Source: JABCYV01 sp963696025 (GTDB lineage Bacteria > Acidobacteriota > Terriglobia > Terriglobales > Acidobacteriaceae). Taken from it: DNA of 64,000 nucleotides. Below, piece after piece: positions 51,459-59,751 of the stretch. Each line of letters opens with the position of its first letter. The first letter of the stretch is position 1. The translations under genes were made by a program, and so were the position numbers. The notes under the pieces were generated by a model. That model was not told where the DNA came from and ran no database searches. It was given only the letters and a program-made list of their open reading frames with translations. The stretch spans positions 1 through 64,000 of the forward strand of contig CAVOII010000006.1 of the NCBI GenBank assembly GCA_963696025.1, read 5' to 3'.

Positions 51459-52895
51459 TTACTCAGCCCTAGCTGCTTCTTCCTGAATCCTTCGCCACGC
51501 GCGCTCAACGTGACGCGCAGTAGTGTTCGCCTGTCCGACACAAAGACGCAGCGTAAGGCGATCATTCAATCGCGTGTGAGTGAGGTGAAGATCACCGCTG
51601 CGGTTCAGACGATCCATCAGAGATTGGTTGACTTTGTCTCCTCCCTTGTGACGGAAGCAGACCAGGTTTAGCGGTGCGGGTGCGGCCAGTTCGAAGCGGT
51701 CGTCCTTCTTTATGCACTCGACCAACTTCTGGGCCAATTCGACGTGCTGCCGGATGTGATACTGCAGACCCTCAATTCCGTAATGACGAATTACGAACCA
51801 CAGTTTGAGCGAACGGAATCGTCGGCCAAGCGGAATCTGCCAGTCACGATAGTCGATCACCGCACCAGTTTCAGTTGCTTTATTTCGTAGATACTCAGGC
51901 AGCACGCTCAGAGTCTGAATTAGGGCCTTGCGGTCTGCCACGTAGAAACAGTTGCAATCAAAGTTGGTAAACATCCACTTGTGTGGATTGAAGGTATAAC
52001 TGTCGGCGAATTCGAGTCCCTTCTGAATGTGGCGGAATTCAGGACACAGCGCCGCCGTCCCTGACATAGCGGCGTCCACATGCAACCAGACCTTTCGCTC
52101 GCGACAGATGCGACCGATTTCCGCTACGGGATCAATGGCGTTGGAAGATGTGGTACCGATCGTTGCACAGACGAAACACGGAAACAGGCCAGCGCTACGA
52201 TCTTTTTCGATCTGCCGGGTGAGGGCGTCGGGGCGCATGGCAAAGTTTTCATCCACCGCCATGAGGCGCAGGTTCTCACGACCGATTCCCGCGATCTGGA
52301 CATCCTTTTCGATGGATGAATGCGCCTGGGACGAGGTGTAGGCGACCAGCTTCCCATCGCAGCCGCGCCGATTACTGGCAAAATCCGTGGCCAGCTCGCG
52401 CGCCGCCAGCAACGCACACAAGGACGCGCTGGAAGCCGTGTCCTGGATGACTCCGCCGCCGCTGCTGGTCGAAAGAAATTTTCGCGGCAGATCGAGCATG
52501 GTCACCAACCAGTCGAGAACATGCGTCTCCAGCTCGGTACAAGCCGGGCTGGTGGCCCAGAGCATTCCTTGCACTCCCAGGCCTGAAGAAAGCAGGTCGC
52601 CAAGAATCGCTGGTCCTGAGGCGTTGCAGGGAAAATAAGCATAAAAACTAGGCGATTGCCAGTGCGTGACTCCAGGAAGAATAATTTTCTCAATATCCCC
52701 CAGGATCAAGTCAAAAGGCTCGCTCTTCATCGGAGGATCACTCGGCAGCGCAGCCCGAATCTGTCCCGGCTCCACGCGCGAGAGCACTGGAAGGGATTCA
52801 ACCCGCGCGTAGTAGTCCGCGATCCAATCCACCACGTCATGGCCGTGGCGACGGAATTCGTCTGGAGTCATGTGAAAGGACTTTTGTTCGAGCAT
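51459..52895 (-). CDS. PLP-dependent aromatic-L-amino-acid decarboxylase (group II)
   Basis: A 478-residue group II pyridoxal-phosphate decarboxylase. ATG 52895 is chosen because GGAGGGTT lies directly before it. The lysine binding PLP is in SYTFNPHKWMFTNFDCNCF. Other marks are FYAYFPCNASGPAILGDLLS and VGQANTTARHVERAWRRIQ. The order MTPDEFRRHGHDVVDWIADY at the N-terminus and LHVDAAMSGTAAL in the middle matches tryptophan/DOPA/tyrosine decarboxylases. The substrate is probably an aromatic amino acid; the exact one cannot be fixed. It is followed on the same strand by a methyltransferase gene upstream, 19 bases away. Confidence 0.9.
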   Translation of the reverse strand: MLEQKSFHMTPDEFRRHGHDVVDWIADYYARVESLPVLSRVEPGQIRAALPSDPPMKSEPFDLILGDIEKIILPGVTHWQSPSFYAYFPCNASGPAILGDLLSSGLGVQGMLWATSPACTELETHVLDWLVTMLDLPRKFLSTSSGGGVIQDTASSASLCALLAARELATDFASNRRGCDGKLVAYTSSQAHSSIEKDVQIAGIGRENLRLMAVDENFAMRPDALTRQIEKDRSAGLFPCFVCATIGTTSSNAIDPVAEIGRICRERKVWLHVDAAMSGTAALCPEFRHIQKGLEFADSYTFNPHKWMFTNFDCNCFYVADRKALIQTLSVLPEYLRNKATETGAVIDYRDWQIPLGRRFRSLKLWFVIRHYGIEGLQYHIRQHVELAQKLVECIKKDDRFELAAPAPLNLVCFRHKGGDKVNQSLMDRLNRSGDLHLTHTRLNDRLTLRLCVGQANTTARHVERAWRRIQEEAARAE

Positions 52896-52914
52896 AACCC
52901 TCCGTGAAATTCGA

Positions 52915-53679
52915 TCACTCCAGGCGCCCGTAAAACACCCGCGTAAGGTACTCGAGCGCCACGCCACCATTCACCTGGTGTGCATCAAAGATGCGTCGCA
53001 ACTCCCGCAACATTGGCTCATATCTGGCATCGCTCTTTTGCGGCGTATAGGAAGAAGACAGCAATCGTCCTTCGAGACCGGTATAGTCAAATTCCTGCGT
53101 TATGAAGAATACGCGCTCCTGGAATTTGGACGGAGAAAAGAACGCGTCAAGTTCCGACGTTGTTCGCTCGTGTCGCACCTCCTGATAGTCGGTGCCGTAA
53201 GTGAGCAGCAATTGCTCATATTCGCGCAGAAACGGCGTCGAGTCCGTGCAGCGCTCGTTCCACATGAGTACTGTCCATCCCTGAGGTTTGAGAATACGAA
53301 CAAATTCGCGTCGAGCTTGCTTGCTGTCGAACCAGTGGGCCGCCTGGGCTGCGGTAACAAGATCAATACTGTGATCGGCAAGCGTAGTCGCCTCAGCGGT
53401 TCCCGCCATGCTGGTAAAGCGCGGGAAGCTTGCCAGAAGCCTTTCACCGGCTTGGCGCATTTCGGCGTTCGGTTCGACTCCTAAAACGCGATTGCCGTTC
53501 TCCAGCAGCATTCGCGAGAGAATTCCAGTGCCCGAACCAACATCGGCAATCACGGCGTCGGGCGTCAAGCCGCAGGCGTTCTTCAGGAGGTCGACCACTG
53601 CCGCTGGATAGCCGGGTCGATAGCGGACATAGTTCTCGACGCGAGAAGAAAATCGCTGAGTGGGATCTTGCACTGGCAT
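52915..53679 (-). CDS. Class I SAM-dependent methyltransferase
   Basis: A 254-residue methyltransferase. The SAM site is seen in DAVIADVGSGTGILSRMLLE (motif I, GxGxG), NGNRVLGVEPNAEMRQAGER and SIDLVTAAQAAHWFDSKQAR. It is the UbiE/Methyltransf_11 type. It is upstream of the decarboxylase by 19 bases and probably in the same unit, which suggests modification of an amine or aromatic compound. The acceptor is unknown. Confidence 0.88.
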   Translation of the reverse strand: MPVQDPTQRFSSRVENYVRYRPGYPAAVVDLLKNACGLTPDAVIADVGSGTGILSRMLLENGNRVLGVEPNAEMRQAGERLLASFPRFTSMAGTAEATTLADHSIDLVTAAQAAHWFDSKQARREFVRILKPQGWTVLMWNERCTDSTPFLREYEQLLLTYGTDYQEVRHERTTSELDAFFSPSKFQERVFFITQEFDYTGLEGRLLSSSYTPQKSDARYEPMLRELRRIFDAHQVNGGVALEYLTRVFYGRLE

Positions 53680-53814
53680 GTCTTTAGTTTATCGTGACGG
53701 GATGCCCTCGACTTCGGCGGCCGGTCAGTTACAACTCAATGAGGCCGGATCGAGGAGTAAAATCATCGGTTTCCTGCCCGATTGAGAGGCGGCACAGATT
53801 TTTTTGAGAGGTAC

Positions 53815-54291
53815 ATGACATTGTTGCAAACCGGGGAAATGGCACCCGACTTCGATCTGCCGCTTCTGATCGGCGGAGTGAAGAAGCGCTTTCATCTCGC
53901 CGAGCGCCGAGGCAGACAAGTAGTGCTGGCTTTTTATCCGCTGAACTGGGACGCGGTCAGCGCTGAGCAGATGGTGGCCTATCAAGTGGAGCGGGAAAAG
54001 TTTCTGCTCCTGAACGCCGAACTCGTGGGCATCAGCGTCGATTCCATTATGAACACCACGGCCTGGGAGCGCGATATCGGTCCTTTCGACTATTCAGTGT
54101 GCAGTGATTTCTGGCCGCACGGCGATGTCAGTCGCAAGTATGGCGTGTTACGCGATAGAGAACCCTTTGCCGGGGCCAGCGAGCGCGCCATATTCGTTGT
54201 CGGCAAGACAGGTAGAATCGATTTCAGCCAGATTTATCCGGTGAACCAGGTACCGGTGATGCGGGAGACGCTCGATGCGTTGAGCAGATGA
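53815..54291 (+). CDS. Peroxiredoxin (AhpC/TSA)-fold protein lacking the peroxidatic cysteine
   Basis: A 158-residue thioredoxin-fold protein. ATG 53815 (MTLLQTGEMAPDFDLPLLIG) is preceded by GAGAGG. The family block that normally reads FYPxDFTPVC reads FYPLNWDAVSAEQMVAYQ; the codon for the reactive cysteine is AGC (Ser). The later part, SDFWPHGDVSRKYGVLRDRE and AIFVVGKTGRIDFSQIYPVN, is typical of AhpE-like members. A single Cys lies in SVCSDFWPHG, near residue 107. Without the peroxidatic cysteine it is unlikely to be a normal peroxidase. It may be regulatory or chaperone-like. Confidence 0.8.
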   Translation: MTLLQTGEMAPDFDLPLLIGGVKKRFHLAERRGRQVVLAFYPLNWDAVSAEQMVAYQVEREKFLLLNAELVGISVDSIMNTTAWERDIGPFDYSVCSDFWPHGDVSRKYGVLRDREPFAGASERAIFVVGKTGRIDFSQIYPVNQVPVMRETLDALSR

Positions 54292-54367
54292 GCGCACACA
54301 GGTTCCCGGTGCAGAAGAACAGAATCCCCAGGAAAGCGTTCTGTCCAATGGGTGGCGCGGGTGGATT

Positions 54368-54772
54368 TCACCTCCATACCTTCGCTCGCATAAGATCAAA
54401 GTGATAATCGTAGGTCCACACCTCAAGCCCTAGGCGTCGGCCCAGAGCGGGAGCGGCAACCACCGCCTCGAACAATGTGATGGGCTGATCGGCCAGCCTT
54501 CGAACGGTTGCGAACGCCTGCCGATAGTCTTCGGGGGTCGGATTCACCAAGGCTGCATCGGCTATCTCAGCCAGCCAAGCGGAAGCAGCGTTCCTGCCTA
54601 GCCGAAACAAAACCAGGGTGTAGGCCTCGAGCAACGTCGGGTAGGCGACCACTACCTCCCGTTCATCGCGTGCCAGCTTGCGGAATTCTTGGAGGGCTCG
54701 CTTGTGGTGTGCATCACTCTCGTCAGCAGCGGCGTAGAGGGGGCCCGTGTCAGCCAGCACGGCATGTGTCAC
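54368..54772 (-). CDS. PIN-domain toxin of a VapBC-type pair
   Basis: A 134-residue PIN-domain protein, a Mg-dependent RNase in most toxin-antitoxin pairs. The first acidic residue is in VLADTGPLYAAADESDAHH, the second in YPTLLEAYTLV, and the last in VWTYDYHFD. The usual third Asp in TxxD-type helix 5 is a Glu (TLFEAVVAAP). The start is GTG 54772, overlapping the antitoxin stop (54769-54772). The closing part is typical of VapC-like proteins of environmental bacteria. The toxin is expected to be held inactive by the gene upstream. Confidence 0.85.
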   Translation of the reverse strand: MTHAVLADTGPLYAAADESDAHHKRALQEFRKLARDEREVVVAYPTLLEAYTLVLFRLGRNAASAWLAEIADAALVNPTPEDYRQAFATVRRLADQPITLFEAVVAAPALGRRLGLEVWTYDYHFDLMRAKVWR

Positions 54773-55008
54773 TTCTTTAGGCCCGCCAGATACGCGTCAT
54801 GCTCCCGACTGACATCACTGCGGCCACTGCGTCCAGCTGGTGTGATTTTCAGCGGACGGCGTGGCCGTAGAAATCCGCGTTCGCTCAAGAACTCTTGCAG
54901 GGCGACTTGGACGACAGTCGTTAGCGTTGGAGGCGCTTCTTGGGCTTGTACGTAGTTCTCTACCGCCTCGGCTAAATCATCGGGAAGGGTCATGGTGGCT
55001 CGTTTCAT
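54769..55008 (-). CDS. Ribbon-helix-helix antitoxin (VapB-type)
   Basis: A 79-residue protein starting at ATG 55008 (MKRATMTLPDDLAEAVENYV). The TMTLPDDLAEAVENY opening is the ribbon-helix-helix pattern of CopG/VapB-like antitoxins, with a C-terminal charged, Arg-rich tail (FLRPRRPLKITPAGRSGRSD) that probably binds the toxin. The frame is open for 43 residues upstream, but those lack a good start and a -10 box lies only six bases before ATG 55008. It overlaps the toxin by four bases. Confidence 0.8.
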   Translation of the reverse strand: MKRATMTLPDDLAEAVENYVQAQEAPPTLTTVVQVALQEFLSERGFLRPRRPLKITPAGRSGRSDVSREHDAYLAGLKK

Positions 55009-55032
55009 GCGATCATTATAGCACCAATCGGT
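55009..55032 (-). promoter_or_regulatory. Promoter and operator of the toxin-antitoxin pair
   Basis: On the minus strand, CACC-GATT-GGTG is followed two bases later by TATAAT (55015-55020), six bases before ATG 55008. The mRNA is therefore nearly leaderless. The short inverted repeat overlaps the space between -35 and -10, where the antitoxin would be expected to bind for autoregulation. Confidence 0.5.
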
Positions 55033-55187
55033 GATGCTGGTGAAGTTGGTGAACCGCGAAGAATGGTACTTGTGCTGAGATTCGTTGCAGCAACGCCGAT
55101 CTGTCGAGTTCTCGTCGATTGTTTCTTCTGCAGCCATACCCTCGTTTACTCCTGTGCTAACGTAATTACTTTCACCACAGGAGCCCG

Positions 55188-57362
55188 ATGAAAGTCATTC
55201 TCGCGTTGATCCTTACCATTACTCTTCTGTTTCCCCAGGTTTGCGGAACGTCACAATCGGTGGTTTCGGCTAATGACGTCAGCTCGGCCGCTCTTTTTGG
55301 CTTCCGTGATTCCGCAGCAGAAGCAGCGGTGGAGACTCGCTTTCTGGCGGTGCCAGACCCTAAGTTGGCGGAAGAACATCTACGGATTCTGACCCAGGCC
55401 CCGCACATTGCAGGGTCGCCCGAGGACAAAGCAACGGCGGATTACGTGGCCAAGAAGTTCCGCGAGGCTGGCCTCGAAACCGAGATCGTCGAATACCGGG
55501 TCTGGATGAACTATCCCTCGGAAATCAGCGTGGACGTAACCGCGCCACCGGGCGTTACGATGCACGGCCCGACCCCCGAGCACGTGGATGGCGATCCCTA
55601 CGACGATGATCCTCGAGTGGTGATGCCCTACAACGGTATGTCGCCATCAGGTGACGTTGAAGCCGACGTGGTATATGCGAATTACGGATCGCCCGACGAT
55701 TTCAAGAAGCTCGACCAATTGAAGGTCGATGTTCGCGGCAAAATCGTTCTCGTTCGTTATGGCGAGAATTTCCGTGGAGTAAAAGCCTTCGTTGCGCAGG
55801 AGCGCGGCGCCGCTGGCGTCCTCATCTACTCCGATCCAGCCGACGATGGCTGGAAGCGTGGCGATAAATATCCGAACGGGCCTTGGCGTCCGGACACTGG
55901 CGTGCAGCGCGGATCAATTGGATACATGTTCCAGTTTCCTGGGGACCCCACTACGCCTGGGGTTGCCTCCGTGCCATCCCTTCCAGATTCCAAGCGCATT
56001 CTGCCGGAACAGTCGACGCAGTTACCGAAAATTCCGACCACGCCTCTTTCTTACGCGGACGCCTGGCCGGTGCTTGAACACCTGACCGGGCCAGAGTCGC
56101 CGCGGGACTGGCAGGGAGCGCTGCCTTTCACCTACCACGTCGGCCCCGGTCCGGTGAGAGTGAAAATGCATCTCAGGCAGGACTATCAGTTCCGCACTAT
56201 CTGGGACGTGATCGGCCGGGTGAGCGGCAGTCAATTGCCGGACGAGTGGGTAGTGGGGGGTAATCACCGGGATGCCTGGGTGTACGGAGCCGTCGATCCC
56301 AATAGTGGCACTGCGGCCATGCTAGAGGCAGTCCACGGGATGGGTGAGCTGCTGAAGTCAGGCTGGAAGCCGAAGCGCTCTATTGTGCTGGGCAGTTGGG
56401 ACGCAGAGGAAGAGGGCCTAATCGGCTCCACAGAATGGGGAGAGCAGCACGAAGCCGAGCTAGCCAACGCCGCCGCGTACTTCAATATGGATGTGGCTGT
56501 CTCTGGGCCGAAGTTTGGCGCGTCGTCCTCGCCGAGTCTGAAACAATTTCTGCGAGAGGCGACGAAAGTTGTGCCCAGTCCGAAAGGTGGCACGCTTTAT
56601 GAAGCGTGGAGAAAAGCGAGTCAGCCAGGCGCGGAGTCAGGCCAGTCACCCACCGAGGCCATCGGAGATAGCAGACGAATTCCCGCGGTTCAGGCCAAGG
56701 GCGAAGTGCCGGTTGGCGATTTAGGCAGCGGATCGGATTACACTGTCTTTCTGCAACACCTCGGCGTTCCCTCTACAGATATAAGCTCGACCGGGCCGTA
56801 CGGCGTCTATCACTCCGTGTTCGATAATTTCAACTGGTTCAAGAAATTCGGCGATCCCCATTTCACCTATGAGCAGGAGATGGCGCGGCTTCACGGAATC
56901 GAAGCTATTCGCATGGCCGATGCCGACGTGCTGCCCTATGACTACGAGGAGTACGGCGAGGAAATTGTGGCGTATATCGACGCCGCCAGGAAAAAGGCAA
57001 ACAACAACCTCGGCAATCAGACGCCCAATTTTTCCGACGCGGCCGAGGCGGCGCGGCGCTTTGAGCAAGTCGGAGCGAAGGTCCTGGCGCGGCAAAAGAA
57101 TCCAGGGAGCGACGCTACCAAGTTAAACCAGGCTCTGCGACAGACTGAGCGGGCGTTGCTGATTCCTGAAGGCCTACCCAATCGTCCGTGGTTCCGCCAT
57201 GCTATTTATGCTCCTGGCCAATACACCGGGTACGCAGCAGTAGTGATCCCCGGCGTCAATGAAGCCATCGACAAACACGATGTCGAGCGGACGCAGCAGC
57301 AACTTACCGCTCTGGCGGCGGCGTTGAACCGCGCGACCAAGATGCTTGAGAATTACAAGTAA
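55188..57362 (+). CDS. Exported M28 peptidase of the glutamate-carboxypeptidase (PSMA-like) type
   Basis: A 724-residue exported protein. A signal peptide (ILALILTITLLFPQVCG) is followed by APHIAGSPEDKATADYVAKK and a protease-associated domain (GAAGVLIYSDPADDG). The M28 catalytic part has VVGGNHRDAWVYGAVDPNSG (His and Asp zinc ligands), GSWDAEEEGLIGSTEWGEQH (catalytic Glu and ligand Glu) and LGSGSDYTVFLQHLGVPSTD. The last 130 residues form the dimerisation-type helical domain. It has all catalytic residues and is probably a periplasmic or secreted exopeptidase. A segment of about 28 residues before VGDLGSGSDYT (56622-56706) is longer than expected for the family. ATG 55188 has AGGAG upstream. 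Confidence 0.9.
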   Translation: MKVILALILTITLLFPQVCGTSQSVVSANDVSSAALFGFRDSAAEAAVETRFLAVPDPKLAEEHLRILTQAPHIAGSPEDKATADYVAKKFREAGLETEIVEYRVWMNYPSEISVDVTAPPGVTMHGPTPEHVDGDPYDDDPRVVMPYNGMSPSGDVEADVVYANYGSPDDFKKLDQLKVDVRGKIVLVRYGENFRGVKAFVAQERGAAGVLIYSDPADDGWKRGDKYPNGPWRPDTGVQRGSIGYMFQFPGDPTTPGVASVPSLPDSKRILPEQSTQLPKIPTTPLSYADAWPVLEHLTGPESPRDWQGALPFTYHVGPGPVRVKMHLRQDYQFRTIWDVIGRVSGSQLPDEWVVGGNHRDAWVYGAVDPNSGTAAMLEAVHGMGELLKSGWKPKRSIVLGSWDAEEEGLIGSTEWGEQHEAELANAAAYFNMDVAVSGPKFGASSSPSLKQFLREATKVVPSPKGGTLYEAWRKASQPGAESGQSPTEAIGDSRRIPAVQAKGEVPVGDLGSGSDYTVFLQHLGVPSTDISSTGPYGVYHSVFDNFNWFKKFGDPHFTYEQEMARLHGIEAIRMADADVLPYDYEEYGEEIVAYIDAARKKANNNLGNQTPNFSDAAEAARRFEQVGAKVLARQKNPGSDATKLNQALRQTERALLIPEGLPNRPWFRHAIYAPGQYTGYAAVVIPGVNEAIDKHDVERTQQQLTALAAALNRATKMLENYK

Positions 57363-57504
57363 TTTAAGTGAATGTGCAAGAGTTTGCGCTCTGTCTCCAA
57401 AATCCTTTTCTGCAGCCTAGTTTGGCGCTTGCTGGAGTAAAATCCCGTAGTCGGTTGCTGCTTCTCAGCCCCGATATCTTGACGGCTTGGCTCAACCGTC
57501 CCCC

Positions 57505-58893
57505 ATGCCCCTGGCCCGCATCGTCGCTCGAGTTGCAGAGATCGCTCACGTCTTGGCGGAAGATTTGCGCGCGCGTGGATTCGAAGTACAGACCCGTTTG
57601 CCGGACGAAAAATCGTCGGAACCTGCGGATCTGGAGATTATTCTCGAAGACTGCGCGATTGAGGACGCGTTGGCAGGCGCCGCCCGTGCTCCCATCTCTC
57701 AGGATGTTTGGGTGTTCATCGCACCCGGCGCTGTTAGCGAGAATTTGCGGTCAATCCGGATCGCGAGTTTGATTCCTGAAGAAGTCGCCGCCAAGCCGGT
57801 CTTGGAGATGAAAGCGGAACCAGAAGTTCGAGCCGCTCTCGCGGAATCCGGCGTGCTGCCAGATCTGGATCCCGGTGCCGCTGCTACAGCCATTGGTGAT
57901 CTGGGACCCGCGCACGAAGTGGCCGAGGATGTTCCTGCAATGATGATATTCCAAGGCGAACGGCACGCGACGGAACCTCTCTTGACCCCGGAGTCAGAAT
58001 CGAATTTGATCCCGATCGACGGCAAAGTCATTTCTTCTGCAAGTGACCACGAGGTTCGTCTTGAACCGTTAGGTGAAGTTCAGGAGTCGCCCTTCGAACC
58101 GGAGGCCGTCATCACCGGGTGGCCGGAGTCTATTTCCTCTTCGCCAGCATTGGAGCCAGTCGCGGCCGAGGAATGGGGTCTGGAGGAGCCACAGTCCGTT
58201 GTCTTCGAGACGGAAGTCGCCGACGAAGCATCGCCTAGCATCCAAGAACGGATGGAGCCGGTATCGATGGAGCCGCCAGCCACCAGTTCGAACGAAAGAG
58301 GTCTTCCGTCTTACCGCGTCCGGATCCCGCGAATGTCGCAGCACGAGAGGTTGTTTTGGAAAATCGCGCCACTGGCCTCAATGCTCACACTCGCCTTTTT
58401 GTTGCTGGCCGCGTCATCTCACCGCTTTTCGCCCGTTCCTGCAGGGTTAGTGTCGAACTCGAGAGAGACTCGGGGGTCCATTCCATTCGCCGCCATAAAA
58501 TCGGGCACGACCAATACGGCGCAGACCAAGAACGCTGTCACAGCCGCACCGAGCGCACAAAATCCCGCGGCGTCAGTCGTAAAACCCTCAGCAGCGAAGC
58601 TTCACACATTGAGCCCGGCTGTATCGAACTCGCTGTTATCGAACCCGCCGGTATCGAAGGCCGATCGGGCCGGCACTGCTAACACCAAAGTGAGCCTGGC
58701 TTCGTCCAGGGAGCGGGAAGTCGCGCCAACCAATCGCCAGCACTCGCTTGCCAGCAGTGACGCCGATTACGTAGCCCGAGATACAATCGTTCGTCACGGC
58801 GCTCGCTCGGCCGCAGCCGACTACGTTGCCAAAGATACCGTGGTTCGCTACCGCGCCCATCCGACTGGTGCTGCTGCACCGCCCCGAAAATGA
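57505..58893 (+). CDS. Membrane protein with a C-terminal DYVAxDTVVRY repeat
   Basis: A 462-residue protein. ATG 57505 (MPLARIVARVAEIAHVLAED) is preferred. The N-terminal 80 residues form a small alpha/beta domain (LRARGFEVQTRLPDEKSSEP). A long acidic region follows, then one membrane helix at about 300-320 (WKIAPLASMLTLAFLLLAAS). A Ser/Ala/Pro-rich stretch follows. The C-terminus has two copies of a motif: DADYVARDTIVRHGARS and AADYVAKDTVVRYRAHPTG. The second copy matches the C-terminal repeats of the GAF protein at 50123 (DYVSGDVTVRY). The arrangement of cytosolic domain, helix and extracytoplasmic repeat is the same in both. Function unknown. Confidence 0.75.
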   Translation: MPLARIVARVAEIAHVLAEDLRARGFEVQTRLPDEKSSEPADLEIILEDCAIEDALAGAARAPISQDVWVFIAPGAVSENLRSIRIASLIPEEVAAKPVLEMKAEPEVRAALAESGVLPDLDPGAAATAIGDLGPAHEVAEDVPAMMIFQGERHATEPLLTPESESNLIPIDGKVISSASDHEVRLEPLGEVQESPFEPEAVITGWPESISSSPALEPVAAEEWGLEEPQSVVFETEVADEASPSIQERMEPVSMEPPATSSNERGLPSYRVRIPRMSQHERLFWKIAPLASMLTLAFLLLAASSHRFSPVPAGLVSNSRETRGSIPFAAIKSGTTNTAQTKNAVTAAPSAQNPAASVVKPSAAKLHTLSPAVSNSLLSNPPVSKADRAGTANTKVSLASSREREVAPTNRQHSLASSDADYVARDTIVRHGARSAAADYVAKDTVVRYRAHPTGAAAPPRK

Positions 58894-59039
58894 CACCTTA
58901 CGAGGTGGTTTCAAATCCACCACGCCGTCGATGCATCGTCCTACCGCTGCTTCGGAATTTTTGCCTGCCGTTGACGACCTAAATGATGATCCGTATGATG
59001 GCGGCACTTTCCCAGTATTACGCCGAGAAGGAGGCTGGC

Positions 59040-59686
59040 ATGACTGCGGGAACGGCGGTGGCGCATATTCTAAAGACCTTGCCTGCGGCCGCCGGCGACA
59101 CGTTTCTAGCGCTGTTTCCGATTGTGAATCCCTTCGGCGGTGTCCCCATATTTTTTCTTTGACGTCAGATTTTTCACCCAGCGAACGCAACGGCACAGCG
59201 CTGAAGACCGCGATCTACGTGACCGTTATTCTCATCTTCTTCATGTTCTTGGGCCGATTCGTTTTGAGCTTCTTCGGCATTACCTTGCCGGTGCTGAAGA
59301 TTGCCGGCGGCCTTATCGTCGCGAACACAGCCTGGGGCATGGTAACCGGGTCGAGCCGAATCACCCCGGCGGAGAGCCATGAAGCCAGCACGAAAGAAGA
59401 TATCTCACTCACGCCCATGGCCATGCCCATTCTTTCGGGTCCAGGTTCGATCGGAGTTGTAATGGGCCTGGCGGCAGACGCCGATTCCAGGGTCGCCTAT
59501 CTTGGGATGGTGATTGCGATCGTGGCCATTGGTCTGGCAGTCTATCTGTTTCTTCGTCTCGGAGGCCCGCTGGTTGAGCGGCTCGGGCCGGGCGCCACCG
59601 GAGCCATCAACCGCATCTTCGGATTTCTAATTCTAGCTATTGCAGTGCAGTTGGTATGGGACGGCATGGCCGATTTCAAGGGGTAG
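59040..59686 (+). pseudogene. MarC-family membrane protein, one base missing in a T-run
   Basis: A MarC-type integral membrane protein with about six helices. ATG 59040, preceded by AAGGAGG, starts MTAGTAVAHILKTLPAAAGD and then FLALFPIVNPFGGVPIFF. The frame breaks at the six-T run (59151-59156). One more T would continue as FSLTSDFSPSERNGTALKTA, then VTVILIFFMFLGRFVLSFFG and PMAMPILSGPGSIGVVMGLA, to TAG 59686. The downstream frame remains open from 58826 only because of the shift. Either a homopolymer sequencing error or a slippery tract is likely. MarC proteins have no firm biochemical role. Confidence 0.8.
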
Positions 59687-59751
59687 ACCTCTGCGTCACT
59701 AGAGAATCGGCATGGACGGGCGGGGACGCCGGCCCATACATCGGCGAGCTC

